Source: Rhizobiaceae bacterium
GTDB taxonomy: Bacteria; Pseudomonadota; Alphaproteobacteria; Rhizobiales; Rhizobiaceae
Direction: 5' to 3'
Length of the DNA: 64,000 nucleotides
Assembly (NCBI GenBank): GCA_019635795.1
Contig: JAHBYV010000001.1
Coordinates: 1 to 64,000 of the forward strand
The stretch's first letter is position 1; each line of letters starts with the position of its first letter. A program made the position numbers and the translations under genes. Below, piece by piece: positions 31,045 through 39,199 of this stretch. Under the pieces are notes generated by a model. That model ran no database searches. It saw nothing but the letters and a program-made list of their open reading frames with translations, and had not been told where the DNA came from.

Positions 31045-32928
31045 TTGCAGAACAAGACAGTTTCCGCTGATAGCGGCTCGACATTTCAAACGCTACGCAA
31101 CTTGTGGCCCTATATGTGGCCATCGGATCGAACGGATCTGAAAGTCCGCGTGGTGTGGGCCACGGTTTTCCTTGTTTTGTCCAAGCTGGTTCTGGTCGCC
31201 GGGCCTTATTTCTTCAAATGGGCTACTGATGCGCTGGCTGGAGATGCGCGAACGGTTCCGCCGCTTCCAGCCTTCCTGCTGGCTCCCGTTATGCTCGTCA
31301 TTGCTTACAATGTCGTGCGCATCGTGCAGACCGGCTTTAACCAGTTGCGCGACGCCCTGTTCGCGCGGGTCGGGCAGTATGCTGTTCGCCAGCTGGCGTA
31401 CCGAACATTTGTCCATATGCATCAGTTGTCCTTGCGCTTCCATCTGGAGCGGCGCACGGGTGGGCTGTCGCGCATTATCGAGCGTGGCACCAAGGGCATT
31501 GAAACCATTGTCCGCTTCACAATTCTGAACACGCTGCCAACCATTCTGGAATTCGCGCTGACTGCTGCGATCTTTGCTTTTGCGTATGGCTGGATTTACG
31601 TCGTCGTCGTGGCGGTAACCGTTTGGATTTATACATGGTTCACGGTGCGGGCGAGTGACTGGCGTATCAACATCCGTCGCGAAATGAATGATAGCGACAC
31701 GGACGCTAATACAAAGGCGATCGACTCTCTTCTGAACTTCGAGACGGTTAAGTATTTCGGCAATGAGCGTATGGAGGCCCAGCGTTTCGACCGCTCCATG
31801 GCGCGTTATGAAATCGCTGCAACCAAGACCTGGACCTCACTCGGCTGGCTGAACTTCGGACAGGGTCTGATTTTTGGTGTTGGTCAAACGATCGTCATGG
31901 TGCTTTCAGCGCGCGAAGTTTTGGCAGGAACACAGACCGTCGGCGATTTTGTTTTCATCAATGCAATGATGATGCAGCTTTCCGTTCCGCTAAATTTTAT
32001 CGGGTTCATTTACCGCGAAATAAGACAGGGACTGACCGACATAGAGCAGATGTTCGACCTGCTGGACGTGCCGCAAGAGGTGGAAGACAAGCCCGACGCC
32101 AAGCCGCTGACCATCAGCGAGGGCAGGGTGGAATTTCGCGATGTGCATTTTGCCTATGACGCCGCGCGGCCAATTCTGAAGGGTATCTCCTTCACCGTCC
32201 CGGCGGGCAAGACGGTGGCAATCGTTGGTCCTTCGGGCGCCGGGAAATCGACAATTTCGCGACTGCTCTACAGGTTCTATGACATTCAGCAGGGGGCCAT
32301 CCTGATTGACGGTCAGGATGTACGCGATGTTACGCAACAAAGTCTGCGGGCGGCCATCGGCATGGTTCCGCAGGACACCGTTCTGTTCAACGATACAGTG
32401 GCCTACAACATTCGTTATGGGCGCATGGAAGCTAGCGAGGAAGAAGTTCGCGAAGCAGCCGAACTCGCGCAGATCGGAGATTTTATCGGCAGCTTGCCGG
32501 ACGGCTACAAGACGATGGTGGGTGAGCGTGGCCTCAAGCTTTCAGGCGGCGAGAAGCAGCGTGTGGCGATTGCCCGGACAATTTTGAAGGCGCCGCCGAT
32601 CCTGATTCTTGATGAGGCGACGTCGGCGCTTGATACGCATACGGAGCAGGAAATCCAGACATCGCTGGATTTGGTGAGCCGTGACCGAACCACGATTGTC
32701 ATTGCACACAGACTCTCCACGATTATCCGTGCCGACGAGATCATTGTTCTGCGCGACGGGCTGATCGCCGAGCGCGGCTCGCACGCCAATTTGCTGAAGC
32801 AGCATGGGCTTTATGCACAGATGTGGGAGCGTCAGCGTGAAGCCACTGAGGCTGAGGAAAAACTGCGGATCGCGCAGGAAACTGACGAGCTTGGTGTCGT
32901 TGTTCGCAAACGTCTGTCGGATTTGTGA
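31045..32928 (+). CDS. ABC transporter, Atm1/HMT1-type exporter (fused permease-ATPase)
   Basis: A 627-residue half-transporter with six membrane segments (to about 310) and one ATPase domain: Walker [10 protein letters not shown], signature LSGGEKQR, Walker B ILILDEATSALD. The permease contains NFETVKYFGNE and GLIFGVGQ, typical of the Atm1/ABCB7 group that exports glutathione-based sulfur or metal conjugates. The start is a TTG at 31045 with weak RBS, so the N-terminus is uncertain. psd follows after 86 bp. Confidence 0.92.
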   Translation: MQNKTVSADSGSTFQTLRNLWPYMWPSDRTDLKVRVVWATVFLVLSKLVLVAGPYFFKWATDALAGDARTVPPLPAFLLAPVMLVIAYNVVRIVQTGFNQLRDALFARVGQYAVRQLAYRTFVHMHQLSLRFHLERRTGGLSRIIERGTKGIETIVRFTILNTLPTILEFALTAAIFAFAYGWIYVVVVAVTVWIYTWFTVRASDWRINIRREMNDSDTDANTKAIDSLLNFETVKYFGNERMEAQRFDRSMARYEIAATKTWTSLGWLNFGQGLIFGVGQTIVMVLSAREVLAGTQTVGDFVFINAMMMQLSVPLNFIGFIYREIRQGLTDIEQMFDLLDVPQEVEDKPDAKPLTISEGRVEFRDVHFAYDAARPILKGISFTVPAGKTVAIVGPSGAGKSTISRLLYRFYDIQQGAILIDGQDVRDVTQQSLRAAIGMVPQDTVLFNDTVAYNIRYGRMEASEEEVREAAELAQIGDFIGSLPDGYKTMVGERGLKLSGGEKQRVAIARTILKAPPILILDEATSALDTHTEQEIQTSLDLVSRDRTTIVIAHRLSTIIRADEIIVLRDGLIAERGSHANLLKQHGLYAQMWERQREATEAEEKLRIAQETDELGVVVRKRLSDL

Positions 32929-33006
32929 TCGGGAACGTGACCCTGTCGTGCATTGCGGCATCTGGTTGTTTCAGCTAATCAGCCACAAAAATTAGCAAGG
33001 GATCAA

Positions 33007-33018
33007 ATGGCGCCATGA
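33007..33018 (+). promoter_or_regulatory. Three-codon ORF fused to the psd start codon
   Basis: ATG-GCG-CCA-TGA begins at 33007, and its stop overlaps the psd ATG at 33015 (ATGA). The AAGGGA at 32997-33002 is four bases from this mini-ORF start and 12 from the psd ATG, so ribosomes may start at 33007 and reinitiate at psd. Translation is not proven. Confidence 0.35.
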
Positions 33019-33713
33019 CGCTAGCCAGTACAATAAAAAACGCCTTCGTCCCCATTCACCGCGAAGGCTATCGGTTCATTGCAATATTCGCGGTTGTCGC
33101 GGTGGTCCTCGGCTTTTTCTCAACGAGCCTGTTCTGGATTGGCGCGATACTCACCGCCTGGTGTGCCTATTTTTTCCGCGATCCACAGCGCGTTACCCCG
33201 CTGGACGATCACCTGGTTGTCAGCCCGGCTGACGGCGTTGTGTCGAACGTTTCAAACGCCGTGCCTCCCCGCGAAACCGGGTTGGGCAGCGAGGAAATGT
33301 TGCGAATCTCGGTCTTCATGAACGTGTTTTCCTGTCACGTGAACCGTGCGCCTGTGCGCGGCAGCATCAGGCTGATTGAACACAAGCCCGGATCATTCCT
33401 GAACGCCGAGCTGGATAAGGCCAGCACCGAAAATGAGCGCAACAGCATGGTGATCGAAAGCCCCAACGGCACAGTCGGCGTCGTCCAGATCGCAGGTCTG
33501 GTTGCCCGCCGCATCCTTTGCTGGGCACAGGCGGGCAGCACGATCGCTGTCGGTGAACGTTTCGGTCTGATCCGTTTCGGGTCGCGCGTGGACGTGTATC
33601 TGCCGCTCGACGCTACGCCGAAAGTTGCGACGGGCCAAACGGCGATCGCGGGCGAAACCGTGCTGGCGGAGTTTGGTGGCGGTGCTATCACACCGCTAGT
33701 AAGGGTCTCCTGA
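33015..33713 (+). CDS. psd: Phosphatidylserine decarboxylase proenzyme, short type A
   Basis: Pyruvoyl enzyme converting phosphatidylserine to phosphatidylethanolamine at the inner membrane. The 232-residue length fits the short proteobacterial/archaeal class. Hydrophobic segments lie in the first 55 residues. The self-cleavage site should be Gly-Ser190 in [11 protein letters not shown], which is the form of this class; the upstream AGST at 173-176 resembles the long-form LGST but sits at a different position. [10 protein letters not shown] and [14 protein letters not shown] are conserved blocks. The stop overlaps the pssA start. Confidence 0.95.
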   Translation: MTLASTIKNAFVPIHREGYRFIAIFAVVAVVLGFFSTSLFWIGAILTAWCAYFFRDPQRVTPLDDHLVVSPADGVVSNVSNAVPPRETGLGSEEMLRISVFMNVFSCHVNRAPVRGSIRLIEHKPGSFLNAELDKASTENERNSMVIESPNGTVGVVQIAGLVARRILCWAQAGSTIAVGERFGLIRFGSRVDVYLPLDATPKVATGQTAIAGETVLAEFGGGAITPLVRVS

Positions 33714-34525
33714 TGGCGCGCCCGTTCCAGCCATTTGAGCCTCACGGTCGCGGTGGGCCACGGATAGGCGAGATTCCGATCCGCATGCTGGTCCCTAATG
33801 TCGTTACTGTTCTGGCTATTTGCGCTGGATTGACGGGTATTCGTCTGGCTTTTGAAGCGCGGTTTGAATCCGCAGTTTTAATGGTGCTTATTGCCGCTTT
33901 TCTCGACGGCATAGACGGACGCCTCGCCAGAATGCTGAAAGCAAGCTCAAAGTTCGGCGCGCAGATGGACTCGCTTGCCGATATTGTGAACTTCGGCGTT
34001 GCCCCGGCATTTGTGCTATATCTTTACCTGCTGAAGATGGCTTCGCCATTTGGCTGGATCGCCGTCCTGGTGTTCACAATCGCAGCCGGATTGCGCCTGG
34101 CGCGCTTCAACGTTCTGGATGAGGATCTTGAACGCCCGGCATGGCAAGCCGAATATTTCGTCGGCGTCCCTGCACCTGCTGGCGCTGTGCTGGTTATGTT
34201 GCCGATTTATCTGGGATTTCTTGGCATTGAACGTGGGCGCGGATTCGCCTTTGCCGGAACTGCCTTTGCGTTTCTGGTAGCATTTTTGCTTGTCAGCCGT
34301 TTGCCGGTCTATTCGGGCAAGAAAATCAGAATAGGGCGCGACAAGGCAGTGCCGCTGATCTTTGCGGTCGTTGTGTTTGTGTTTTTGCTAGTGAATTTTA
34401 CATGGCAAACAATTGCATTTGCCGCGCTTGGCTACCTGGTGTTTTTGCCGCTGAGCGCTCGCGCATACTCTCGGCGTGCGCGCTCGGAAGAGGCCATGCA
34501 AATGGATCAGCAGAAAGGACAATAG
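33713..34525 (+). CDS. pssA: CDP-diacylglycerol--serine O-phosphatidyltransferase
   Basis: Makes phosphatidylserine from CDP-diacylglycerol and serine; with psd it forms the phosphatidylethanolamine pathway. The 270-residue integral membrane protein carries the CDP-alcohol phosphotransferase motif DGIDGRLARMLKASSKFGAQ followed by MDSLAD (about 64-90) and roughly seven or eight membrane segments. The ATG overlaps the psd TGA by one base, so the two are coupled. A candidate promoter for the ribosomal genes begins 13 bases after its stop. Confidence 0.96.
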   Translation: MARPFQPFEPHGRGGPRIGEIPIRMLVPNVVTVLAICAGLTGIRLAFEARFESAVLMVLIAAFLDGIDGRLARMLKASSKFGAQMDSLADIVNFGVAPAFVLYLYLLKMASPFGWIAVLVFTIAAGLRLARFNVLDEDLERPAWQAEYFVGVPAPAGAVLVMLPIYLGFLGIERGRGFAFAGTAFAFLVAFLLVSRLPVYSGKKIRIGRDKAVPLIFAVVVFVFLLVNFTWQTIAFAALGYLVFLPLSARAYSRRARSEEAMQMDQQKGQ

Positions 34526-34538
34526 TGCTGTCCTGCCC

Positions 34539-34566
34539 TTGCTTTATGTAAGCATTGCTGTATAGA
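34539..34566 (+). promoter_or_regulatory. Candidate promoter of the rpsF operon
   Basis: TTGCTT (34539-34544) and TATAGA (34561-34566) are separated by 16 bases, close to the housekeeping sigma consensus. It would start transcripts near 34573 and leave a leader of roughly 190 bases before rpsF. No other hexamer pair this good is seen in the 240-bp gap. Confidence 0.5.
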
Positions 34567-34765
34567 CGCGCCATTCCATCGGTTCCGAATGGGGGCTGAA
34601 CGGAGGGCAGAAGAGTTTCTTCGCAGTGAATGCAAAAGCATTCCGCCTCCCGTGTCTCCGCTCTCGACCGTCTCGAACGCGCCTTTCTTCTCCCTCGTGG
34701 ATATTTCGAAAGTCGCAGAGGCTTTAGCCTTCGAAACTGGTGGTCAAACGAAGAAAGGCAAGACT

Positions 34766-35203
34766 ATGGCTCTTTATGAACATGTGTTTCTTGCCCGGCA
34801 GGATCTGTCGCAGCAGCAGGTTGATGAGCTCGTTGAACGTTTCAAGGGCGTTATCTCTGAAGGCGGCGGCACAGTTGGCCGGGTGGAAAACTGGGGTTTG
34901 AAATCCCTGACCTACCGCATCAACAAGAATCGCAAGGCGTATTACACGCTGATGGACATCGACACGCCTCCGGCTGCGCTCAAGGAAATGGAGCGCCAGA
35001 TGGGTCTGTCAGAAGATGTTCTGCGCTTCCTGACCGTCAAGGTCGAGGCGCATGAGGAAGGCCCGTCGGCTATGATGCAGAAGCGCGATCGCGACGACCG
35101 GGGTGACCGTGAAGGCGGTCGCGGCTTCGGTGATCGTCCGCAGCGTTCGGCTGGCGACCGTGGACCGCGTCGTCCGCGCGACAATGAAGGGGAGAGCGAA
35201 TAA
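34766..35203 (+). CDS. rpsF: 30S ribosomal protein bS6
   Basis: A 145-residue ribosomal protein. The conserved core is [40 protein letters not shown] and LRFLTVKVE; the last ~40 residues are an Arg/Asp/Gly-rich extension typical of alphaproteobacteria. AAGAAAGG precedes the ATG at 34766; a longer upstream frame is not conserved. Its stop overlaps the rpsR start by one base (TAATG), so S6 and S18, which bind each other, are made together. The leader of ~190 bases may carry an autoregulatory site, but I could not identify it. Confidence 0.97.
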   Translation: MALYEHVFLARQDLSQQQVDELVERFKGVISEGGGTVGRVENWGLKSLTYRINKNRKAYYTLMDIDTPPAALKEMERQMGLSEDVLRFLTVKVEAHEEGPSAMMQKRDRDDRGDREGGRGFGDRPQRSAGDRGPRRPRDNEGESE

Positions 35204-35451
35204 TGGTCGATATCAACCAGATCCCGACCCGTCGGCCCTTCCATCGCCGTCGCAAGACCTGTCCGTTCTCTGGTGCCAATGCGCCGAAGATCGACTACAA
35301 GGACATCCGCTTGCTTCAGCGCTACATTTCAGAGCGCGGCAAGATTGTTCCTTCCCGCATCACGGCGGTCAGCCAGAAGAAGCAGCGTGAACTCGCCAAG
35401 GCGATCAAGCGCGCCCGCTTCCTTGGCTTGTTGCCATACGTTGTGAAGTAA
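35203..35451 (+). CDS. rpsR: 30S ribosomal protein bS18
   Basis: An 82-residue basic ribosomal protein with the family pattern [34 protein letters not shown] and [14 protein letters not shown]. It partners bS6 in the platform of the small subunit. The start overlaps the rpsF stop. A terminator-like hairpin follows after 10 bp; in many Rhizobiales a DUF2232 membrane-protein gene stands here before rplI, but there is none in this window. Confidence 0.98.
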   Translation: MVDINQIPTRRPFHRRRKTCPFSGANAPKIDYKDIRLLQRYISERGKIVPSRITAVSQKKQRELAKAIKRARFLGLLPYVVK

Positions 35452-35461
35452 GAATTCGAAA

Positions 35462-35489
35462 CGGCGGTCCTGATCGGGCCGCCGCTTTT
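35462..35489 (+). terminator. Hairpin with T run between rpsR and rplI
   Basis: A nine-pair stem (35462-35470 with 35476-35484, one G-T pair) with a five-base loop is followed by CTTTTA. It begins 10 bases after the rpsR stop and would terminate or attenuate rpsF-rpsR transcripts ahead of rplI, which starts 161 bases later. Confidence 0.7.
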
Positions 35490-35650
35490 ACCGTTTCGGG
35501 AGCGGCAATTCTCGATGTTGGACCGGCTAAAATGCGCGGCCCTAACTGCCAGACAGGCAGGACAGCGAACAAGGATGCTGGTGCATCCATTCTCTTCCTC
35601 GCCTGTATCCGATTTTTAGCGGCCCAGCCGCATTTGAAAGGAACATGACG

Positions 35651-36226
35651 ATGGAAGTCATCCTGCTTGAACGCATCGCTCGCCTCGGCCAGATGGGCGA
35701 CACTGTTAAGGTGAAAGACGGCTACGCACGCAACTTCCTGCTGCCCACGGGCAAGGCGCTGCGCGCAAACGAATCCAACAAGAAGAAGTTTGAAGGTCAG
35801 CGCGCGCAACTCGAAGCTCGTAACCTTGAGCGCAAGTCTGAAGCCTCCAAGGTTGCCGAAGTGCTCGATGGAAAGACCTTCGTGGTTGTGCGCTCTGCTG
35901 GTGAAACCGGCCAGCTCTACGGTTCGGTCTCTACGCGCGACATCGCTGACCTGTTGACCGCAGAGGGCTTCTCGGTTTCTCGCAATCAGGTGGAACTCAA
36001 CCACCCGATCAAGACAATCGGCCTCACCAATGTTGCGATCTCGCTCCACCCTGAGGTTGAAGTCACTGTAACGCTTAACATTGCGCGCTCTTCAGAAGAG
36101 GCTGATCGCCAGGCAAATGGTGAAACCTTGACCACGGCTGAAGCGATCTACGGCGAAGACATCAATGAGAATGCGCGTCCGGACAATTTCTTCGATCCGA
36201 ATGCGGACGAAGACGAAGAAGCCTGA
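35651..36226 (+). CDS. rplI: 50S ribosomal protein bL9
   Basis: A 191-residue ribosomal protein with the N-terminal 23S rRNA-binding domain [19 protein letters not shown] and [13 protein letters not shown], a long connecting helix, and a C-terminal domain followed by an acidic tail. Two ATGs lie six bases apart; the second (35651) matches the family start and sits eight bases from AAGGA, the first only two. A strong terminator follows. Confidence 0.97.
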   Translation: MEVILLERIARLGQMGDTVKVKDGYARNFLLPTGKALRANESNKKKFEGQRAQLEARNLERKSEASKVAEVLDGKTFVVVRSAGETGQLYGSVSTRDIADLLTAEGFSVSRNQVELNHPIKTIGLTNVAISLHPEVEVTVTLNIARSSEEADRQANGETLTTAEAIYGEDINENARPDNFFDPNADEDEEA

Positions 36227-36246
36227 GGCGCTTCGCAGTGAGACAG

Positions 36247-36276
36247 AAGCCCGGGGGCCAGACCCGGGCTTTTTTT
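36247..36276 (+). terminator. Intrinsic terminator after rplI
   Basis: A perfect nine-bp stem (36247-36255 with 36263-36271) with a seven-base loop is followed by a run of seven or more T. It starts 20 bases after the rplI stop and closes the ribosomal-protein unit. Confidence 0.92.
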
Positions 36277-36352
36277 ATGACAGCAGCACCGGACAATTGA
36301 CGACTTCCTGTTCGTGAATGTACCCTCACTGAACGTGGGGAATGGTGTTGTA

Positions 36353-37633
36353 ATGAACATTTTTCTTCGTCGTGTTGTTGCGCAACTCATCAAGACCGGG
36401 AACCTGACCGTTTCTGGCCCCGGTGGCACCGCGCACAAGTTTGGTGATGGTTCAGGCGATCCGGTCCATCTCAAAATTCACTCGCGCCGTGCAGAGCGCG
36501 CCATTGCCTTTGACCCCATGCTGGCTCTTCCGGAAGCCTATATGGACGGAGAGGTCGATTTCATCGAAGGCGACGTTCTGGCGTTGCTTCACATTGTTTA
36601 TCAAAACCTCGAACCAAGCGGGACGATTGAAGCGAGTTGGACACGCGCTGTCGAAGGCGTACGGCACGCTTTGCGCCGCCTTCAGCAACTCAACACGCCG
36701 ATCCGCTCAAGGCGAAATGTGCAGCGGCATTACGACCTTTCGGCAGACCTTTACCGGCTCTTTCTCGACGAGGACATGCAGTATTCCTGCGCCTATTTCG
36801 ATCGACCGAGTGCGACACTGGAAGAAGCGCAATTTGCGAAGAAGCAGCACATTGCATCCAAATTGCGCATAAAGCCGGGACAGAATGTTCTGGACATTGG
36901 TTGCGGTTGGGGCGGGTTGGGCTTGTATCTGGCGCGCACCTTCGATGTGGGCGTGCTGGGGGTAACACTATCGACCGAGCAGCATACGGTTGCCGTTCAA
37001 AGAGCGCAGGCCGAGCATCTCGATGATCGTGTGCATTTCGAAATCAGGGACTACCGCGACATAAATGAGCGCTTTGATCGTATCGTGTCGGTTGGCATGT
37101 TCGAGCATGTCGGTGTCAATCACTACCGGACTTTCTTTGACAAGGTCGCCAGGCTGTTGAAACCGGATGGCGTAATGGTACTGCACTCAATCGGGCGATT
37201 TGGGCCACCCGTCGCCACCAATGCGTTCATTCGCAAGCATATTTTCCCCGGCGGCTATATTCCTGCACTGTCCGAGGTGCTGCCTGCTATCGAAAAATCC
37301 GGGCTGATGACAACGGATATCGAAATTTTGCGGTTGCACTATGCGGAAACGCTGAAGTACTGGCGCGAACGATTTATGGCCAATCGCGAGAAAGCAAAGG
37401 CAATCTATGATGAGCGCTTCTGCCGGATGTGGGAGTTTTATCTGGCTGGCTCCGAAGCTGCCTTCCGCTGGCAGGATATGATGGTTTTCCAGATCCAGTT
37501 GACGCGCCGCAACGATACCTTGCCGATAACCCGCAACTATATGGAAAAATGCGAGAAGGCATTGTCGTTGCGCCACGCGGCGCAACCCGCTTCAGCACCC
37601 GCGCGCAAGCGGCGAAAAGCACGCAGCCGCTAG
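36353..37633 (+). CDS. cfa: Cyclopropane-fatty-acyl-phospholipid synthase
   Basis: SAM-dependent enzyme adding a methylene bridge to unsaturated acyl chains of membrane phospholipids. From the ATG at 36353 it has 426 residues; an upstream GTG (36314) is possible. The family motifs are visible: [38 protein letters not shown] for [11 protein letters not shown], and [13 protein letters not shown]. The C-terminal ~25 residues are basic. It stands between rplI and ynfA, after a terminator, so it has its own promoter. Confidence 0.95.
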   Translation: MNIFLRRVVAQLIKTGNLTVSGPGGTAHKFGDGSGDPVHLKIHSRRAERAIAFDPMLALPEAYMDGEVDFIEGDVLALLHIVYQNLEPSGTIEASWTRAVEGVRHALRRLQQLNTPIRSRRNVQRHYDLSADLYRLFLDEDMQYSCAYFDRPSATLEEAQFAKKQHIASKLRIKPGQNVLDIGCGWGGLGLYLARTFDVGVLGVTLSTEQHTVAVQRAQAEHLDDRVHFEIRDYRDINERFDRIVSVGMFEHVGVNHYRTFFDKVARLLKPDGVMVLHSIGRFGPPVATNAFIRKHIFPGGYIPALSEVLPAIEKSGLMTTDIEILRLHYAETLKYWRERFMANREKAKAIYDERFCRMWEFYLAGSEAAFRWQDMMVFQIQLTRRNDTLPITRNYMEKCEKALSLRHAAQPASAPARKRRKARSR

Positions 37634-37674
37634 CAACAACAGGCTTGCCTGGCGCGCTCCATGGGATAAACCGA

Positions 37675-37700
37675 CATCGGTAACCGCGGGGCCACCGATG
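37675..37700 (+). promoter_or_regulatory. Inverted repeat overlapping the ynfA start codon
   Basis: Bases 37675-37681 (CATCGGT) pair with 37694-37700 (ACCGATG), the last three being the ynfA ATG, across a 12-base loop. In mRNA it could sequester the start region. It may equally be a protein-binding palindrome or chance. Confidence 0.3.
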
Positions 37701-38021
37701 CAGTTTCTGATATATGCCACTGCTGCTTTAGCTGAAATTGCAGGCTGCTTTGCTGTGTGGAGCTGGTGGAAGCTGGGCCGCTCAATGCTGTGGTTGGTCC
37801 CCGGTCTCGGAAGCCTGTTTTTATTCGCCTGGTTGCTTACGCTGATCGATACAAACGCCGCTGGCCGCGCCTATGCGGCCTATGGTGGCGTTTACATCGC
37901 GGCTTCGCTTGGCTGGCTGTGGCTCATCGAAGGGGTGCGGCCCGACAAATGGGACTTCTTGGGCGCTGCAATCTGCGTGGCAGGAGCGGGCGTCATATTG
38001 TTTGCGCCGCGGGGAGCCTGA
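37698..38021 (+). CDS. UPF0060 membrane protein YnfA
   Basis: A 107-residue protein with four hydrophobic segments. The [35 protein letters not shown] and [19 protein letters not shown] segments match the YnfA/UPF0060 family of small four-helix membrane proteins, related in size to small multidrug-resistance pumps. The function is unproven. It lies three bases before the rsm22-like gene, implying co-transcription. An inverted repeat includes its start codon. Confidence 0.92.
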   Translation: MQFLIYATAALAEIAGCFAVWSWWKLGRSMLWLVPGLGSLFLFAWLLTLIDTNAAGRAYAAYGGVYIAASLGWLWLIEGVRPDKWDFLGAAICVAGAGVILFAPRGA

Positions 38022-38024
38022 ACC

Positions 38025-39002
38025 GTGGAGCTGCCGCCGCGTTTGCGCATTGCCATAGAAGAGCTCTTGCACGGCGTGCCACTTGCTGAGTTGCAGGGAG
38101 CCGCAGCGCGGCTCTCGCAGCGCTATCGAGCGGAATTGCGAGACGGAAAGTTGCACCTGTCGGATGAGACAGCGGTAAAAGCCTATCTGGCGGCACGTAT
38201 GCCCGCCACATTCGCGGCGATCCGCGCAAGTTTTTCCATGCTGGAAGATACGTTGGCGGAATTCGAGCCGCGCACGATGCTGGATGTCGGTTCGGGGCCG
38301 GGAACTGCATTGTGGGCGGCAAAACAATGCTGGCCAACCCTTTCGAATGCTACAATGCTGGAGGCCAGCCCATCGGCGGCGCGAATTGGCCGCGCGCTGG
38401 CAAGCCAGCTCGTTGACATTGCGCCGATCTGGCTAGAGGCGGACGCTTCAAAGGCGCTGGAAGCTGTAGCCGATTCAGATTTGGTCACGCTGTGTTATGT
38501 GCTTGACGAACTGCCACCGCAGAGCTCGCAGCCACTGGTTCTGCAGCTTTGGGCGTTAACTCGATCCGTTCTGGTCATTGTCGAGCCCGGAACACCCGCC
38601 GGTTGGCGGCGCATTCTGGAAGCGCGCGCCGCGTTGGTCGATGCTGGTGCGCACATTGCAGCGCCGTGCCCGCATCACGCAGATTGTGCTTTGATGGCTC
38701 CTGACTGGTGCCATTTCTCGCGGCGCGTCGCCCGCAGCCGCGTGCATCGCATGACGAAAAACGCCGAGGTGCCGTGGGAAGATGAAAAGTACATCTTCAT
38801 TGCAGCAAGCAGAACCGCCCCGAATCTTCCCGTCTCGCGTGTCATCGCCCCGCCGCTACAGCAAAAGGGCCGGCTTGAACTGAAACTGTGCGAACCGGAT
38901 GGTCATTTCGCATTTCGCACGATCTCGAAAAAAGACGGCGAGGCCTACCGCGAAGCCCGCAGGGCCGATTGGGGGGATGGTTTGGATATCACTTCACAAT
39001 GA
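38025..39002 (+). CDS. Rsm22/METTL17-family methyltransferase-like protein
   Basis: A 325-residue SAM-fold protein of the Rsm22 family that associates with the small ribosomal subunit. Motif I is MLDVGSGPGTALWAAK (85-100). Cys215, Cys221 and Cys229 in CPHHADCALMAPDWCHFSRR match the cysteines that, in METTL17/Rsm22, bind an iron-sulfur cluster; a fourth ligand is not certain. It starts with GTG at 38025. The last 30 residues are charged. It is adjacent to ynfA and upstream of dnaB. Confidence 0.87.
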   Translation: MELPPRLRIAIEELLHGVPLAELQGAAARLSQRYRAELRDGKLHLSDETAVKAYLAARMPATFAAIRASFSMLEDTLAEFEPRTMLDVGSGPGTALWAAKQCWPTLSNATMLEASPSAARIGRALASQLVDIAPIWLEADASKALEAVADSDLVTLCYVLDELPPQSSQPLVLQLWALTRSVLVIVEPGTPAGWRRILEARAALVDAGAHIAAPCPHHADCALMAPDWCHFSRRVARSRVHRMTKNAEVPWEDEKYIFIAASRTAPNLPVSRVIAPPLQQKGRLELKLCEPDGHFAFRTISKKDGEAYREARRADWGDGLDITSQ

Positions 39003-39199
39003 ATGTTTCCATTTTGTTCTGATTTCTGTTTGGGCTATCCTCGTGTTTCGATTCGCGTCAATGCCGTTCTTTGCTTCTTGCAGACGGCCTGTGGATCAAT
39101 GTGAATTGTGGGAACCGTCTCATTGATGTGAAACATTCGTTCACTATTTCGGCGAGCTTCTGCTACCGCCATTTATGAGACGGGGGATTGTGGAAGGCG

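Noticed and set aside
33533..33544. AGST in Psd as the pyruvoyl cleavage site
   Set aside because: In the short type-A class the Gly-Ser of RFGSR is the site; AGST sits too early.
39003..39199. DnaA-box-like TGTGGATCA and inverted ATCAATG/CATTGAT ahead of dnaB
   Set aside because: A single imperfect box and a seven-bp repeat with a long loop are not enough to call an origin or operator.
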